A stretch of DNA of 64,000 bases from Acidithrix ferrooxidans (GTDB lineage: Bacteria; Actinomycetota; Acidimicrobiia; Acidimicrobiales; Acidimicrobiaceae): NCBI RefSeq assembly GCF_000949295.1, contig NZ_JXYS01000027.1, positions 29,795 to 93,794 of the forward strand, read 5' to 3'. The first letter of the stretch is position 1, and each line of letters opens with the position of its first letter. Made by a program: the position numbers and the translations under genes. The notes under the pieces were generated by a model that saw only the letters and a list, made by a program, of their open reading frames with translations, was not told the origin of the DNA and did not search any database. This document shows, one piece after another, positions 63,511-64,000 of the stretch.

Positions 63511-64000
63511 TCAGGTGATGGCGATCTCAAACTTTCTGATCCGATCAAGAGCCTCTAAGAACTTATCCTTATAGTGCCAGTGTTCTTCAAGATGGAGTAT
63601 TACTTTTCTAGCTGAACGAGTGATATGTCCTGCGATCTGAAAGTAACACCGTCGAAGCTTTGGTGTGGTTATTACAGTTTGTGTAATAGCGCCTATTCGT
63701 GCAGTGAACCGTGCCAGGTTGTGTGCAATTGCACCAAGTTCCAACCAAACGGCATTAGCGTTCATGTATCTGGATGGAACATGATTCCATCCCGAACCTC
63801 CTTTGAGATCCTTGATGACTAGTTCGATCTGGGCATGTGCTCGGTGATCAGCCTCAAGAAAGAGCGTTTCGCCTTGTCGATCGGTAATAAATGCGTGATA
63901 GTCATAGTCTCTAAATAGTGCCAGCTGAGACCCTGGAGTAGGCTTGACCCTTCGTACGATAAGACGAACGTCTTGTCTATCTCTTGCAAATGCGCGATAT
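63511..64000 (-). mobile_element. IS1380-family transposase, C-terminal part (runs off the window)
   Basis: The reading frame is open from the right edge of the window to the stop at 63511 and gives about 163 residues. It contains GETLFLEADHRAHAQIELVI, KDLKGGSGWNHVPS and ANAVWLELGAIAHNLARFT, the typical end of IS1380-type DDE transposases (acidic residue of the catalytic triad with the HNL region). The N-terminal half and right terminus lie outside. The left terminus must lie between the glycosyltransferase stop (63256) and 63511; a TGAGATT/AATCTCA dyad sits at about 63412-63430. Confidence 0.88.

Overview
The window looks like chromosomal DNA of an acidophile-type actinobacterium of the class Acidimicrobiia. 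This is inferred from moderate GC, ClpS followed by a DUF2017 protein, SenX3/RegX3-like regulators, a SCO6880-type conjugation protein, the YWLVASDGGIFTFGD-type repeats, and flagellar genes in an actinobacterium. An Acidithrix/Ferrimicrobium-like source is a guess. Most genes are housekeeping or motility genes. One IS1380-type transposase runs off the right edge.

Layout. 0-2.1 kb: end of purF, then purM and pyrE overlapping (nucleotide synthesis). 2.4-3.6 kb: an AT-rich hypothetical gene plus a membrane protein. 4.5-13.9 kb: an RlmD/TrmA-type RNA methyltransferase, a one-chain E1alpha-E1beta branched-chain oxoacid dehydrogenase, an ACT-malic enzyme, a tRNA Glu-Asp-Phe cluster, a peptidase S51-like/CysRS-tail fusion and an alpha/beta hydrolase. 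14.8-24.5 kb: two Gfo/Idh/MocA oxidoreductases, clpS-DUF2017, heme A synthase, an ABC-2 exporter, serS, and sdhC-sdhD preceded by an unannotated 42-residue membrane peptide. 24.7-28.9 kb: a secreted repeat protein, then a histidine kinase-response regulator-Fur operon.

29.1-37.4 kb holds a compact type IV secretion/conjugation-like locus: VirB2-like pilin, TrbL/VirB6-like channel, an oversized SCO6880-like protein, VirB4-like ATPase and VirD4/TraG-like ATPase. No relaxase, integrase or replication gene is visible. It runs directly into the flagellar and chemotaxis block (37.4-58.3 kb): flgN-flgK-flgL-fliW, csrA facing them, an SDR gene, cheA-cheW-cheY-cheB-cheR-cheY-cheX-cheX-like, a GT2/TPR glycosyltransferase, flagellin, fliD, fliS and a small helical gene in the usual fliT position. 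A GT4-methyltransferase-GT4 fusion and another GT2 follow, suggesting flagellin or surface glycosylation.

Control signals can be read from the DNA. Sigma-28-type promoters precede flgN and flagellin. The flagellin leader carries a hairpin and two CsrA-like GGA sites, one on the Shine-Dalgarno, and csrA and fliW are both nearby, which fits a FliW-CsrA-flagellin homeostasis circuit. An extended -10 promoter places the pilin on a probably leaderless transcript, followed by terminator-like hairpins. Seven intergenic tandem arrays, each with its own 13-17 bp unit (five of exactly 15 bp), are scattered through the window and are its most unusual sequence-level feature.
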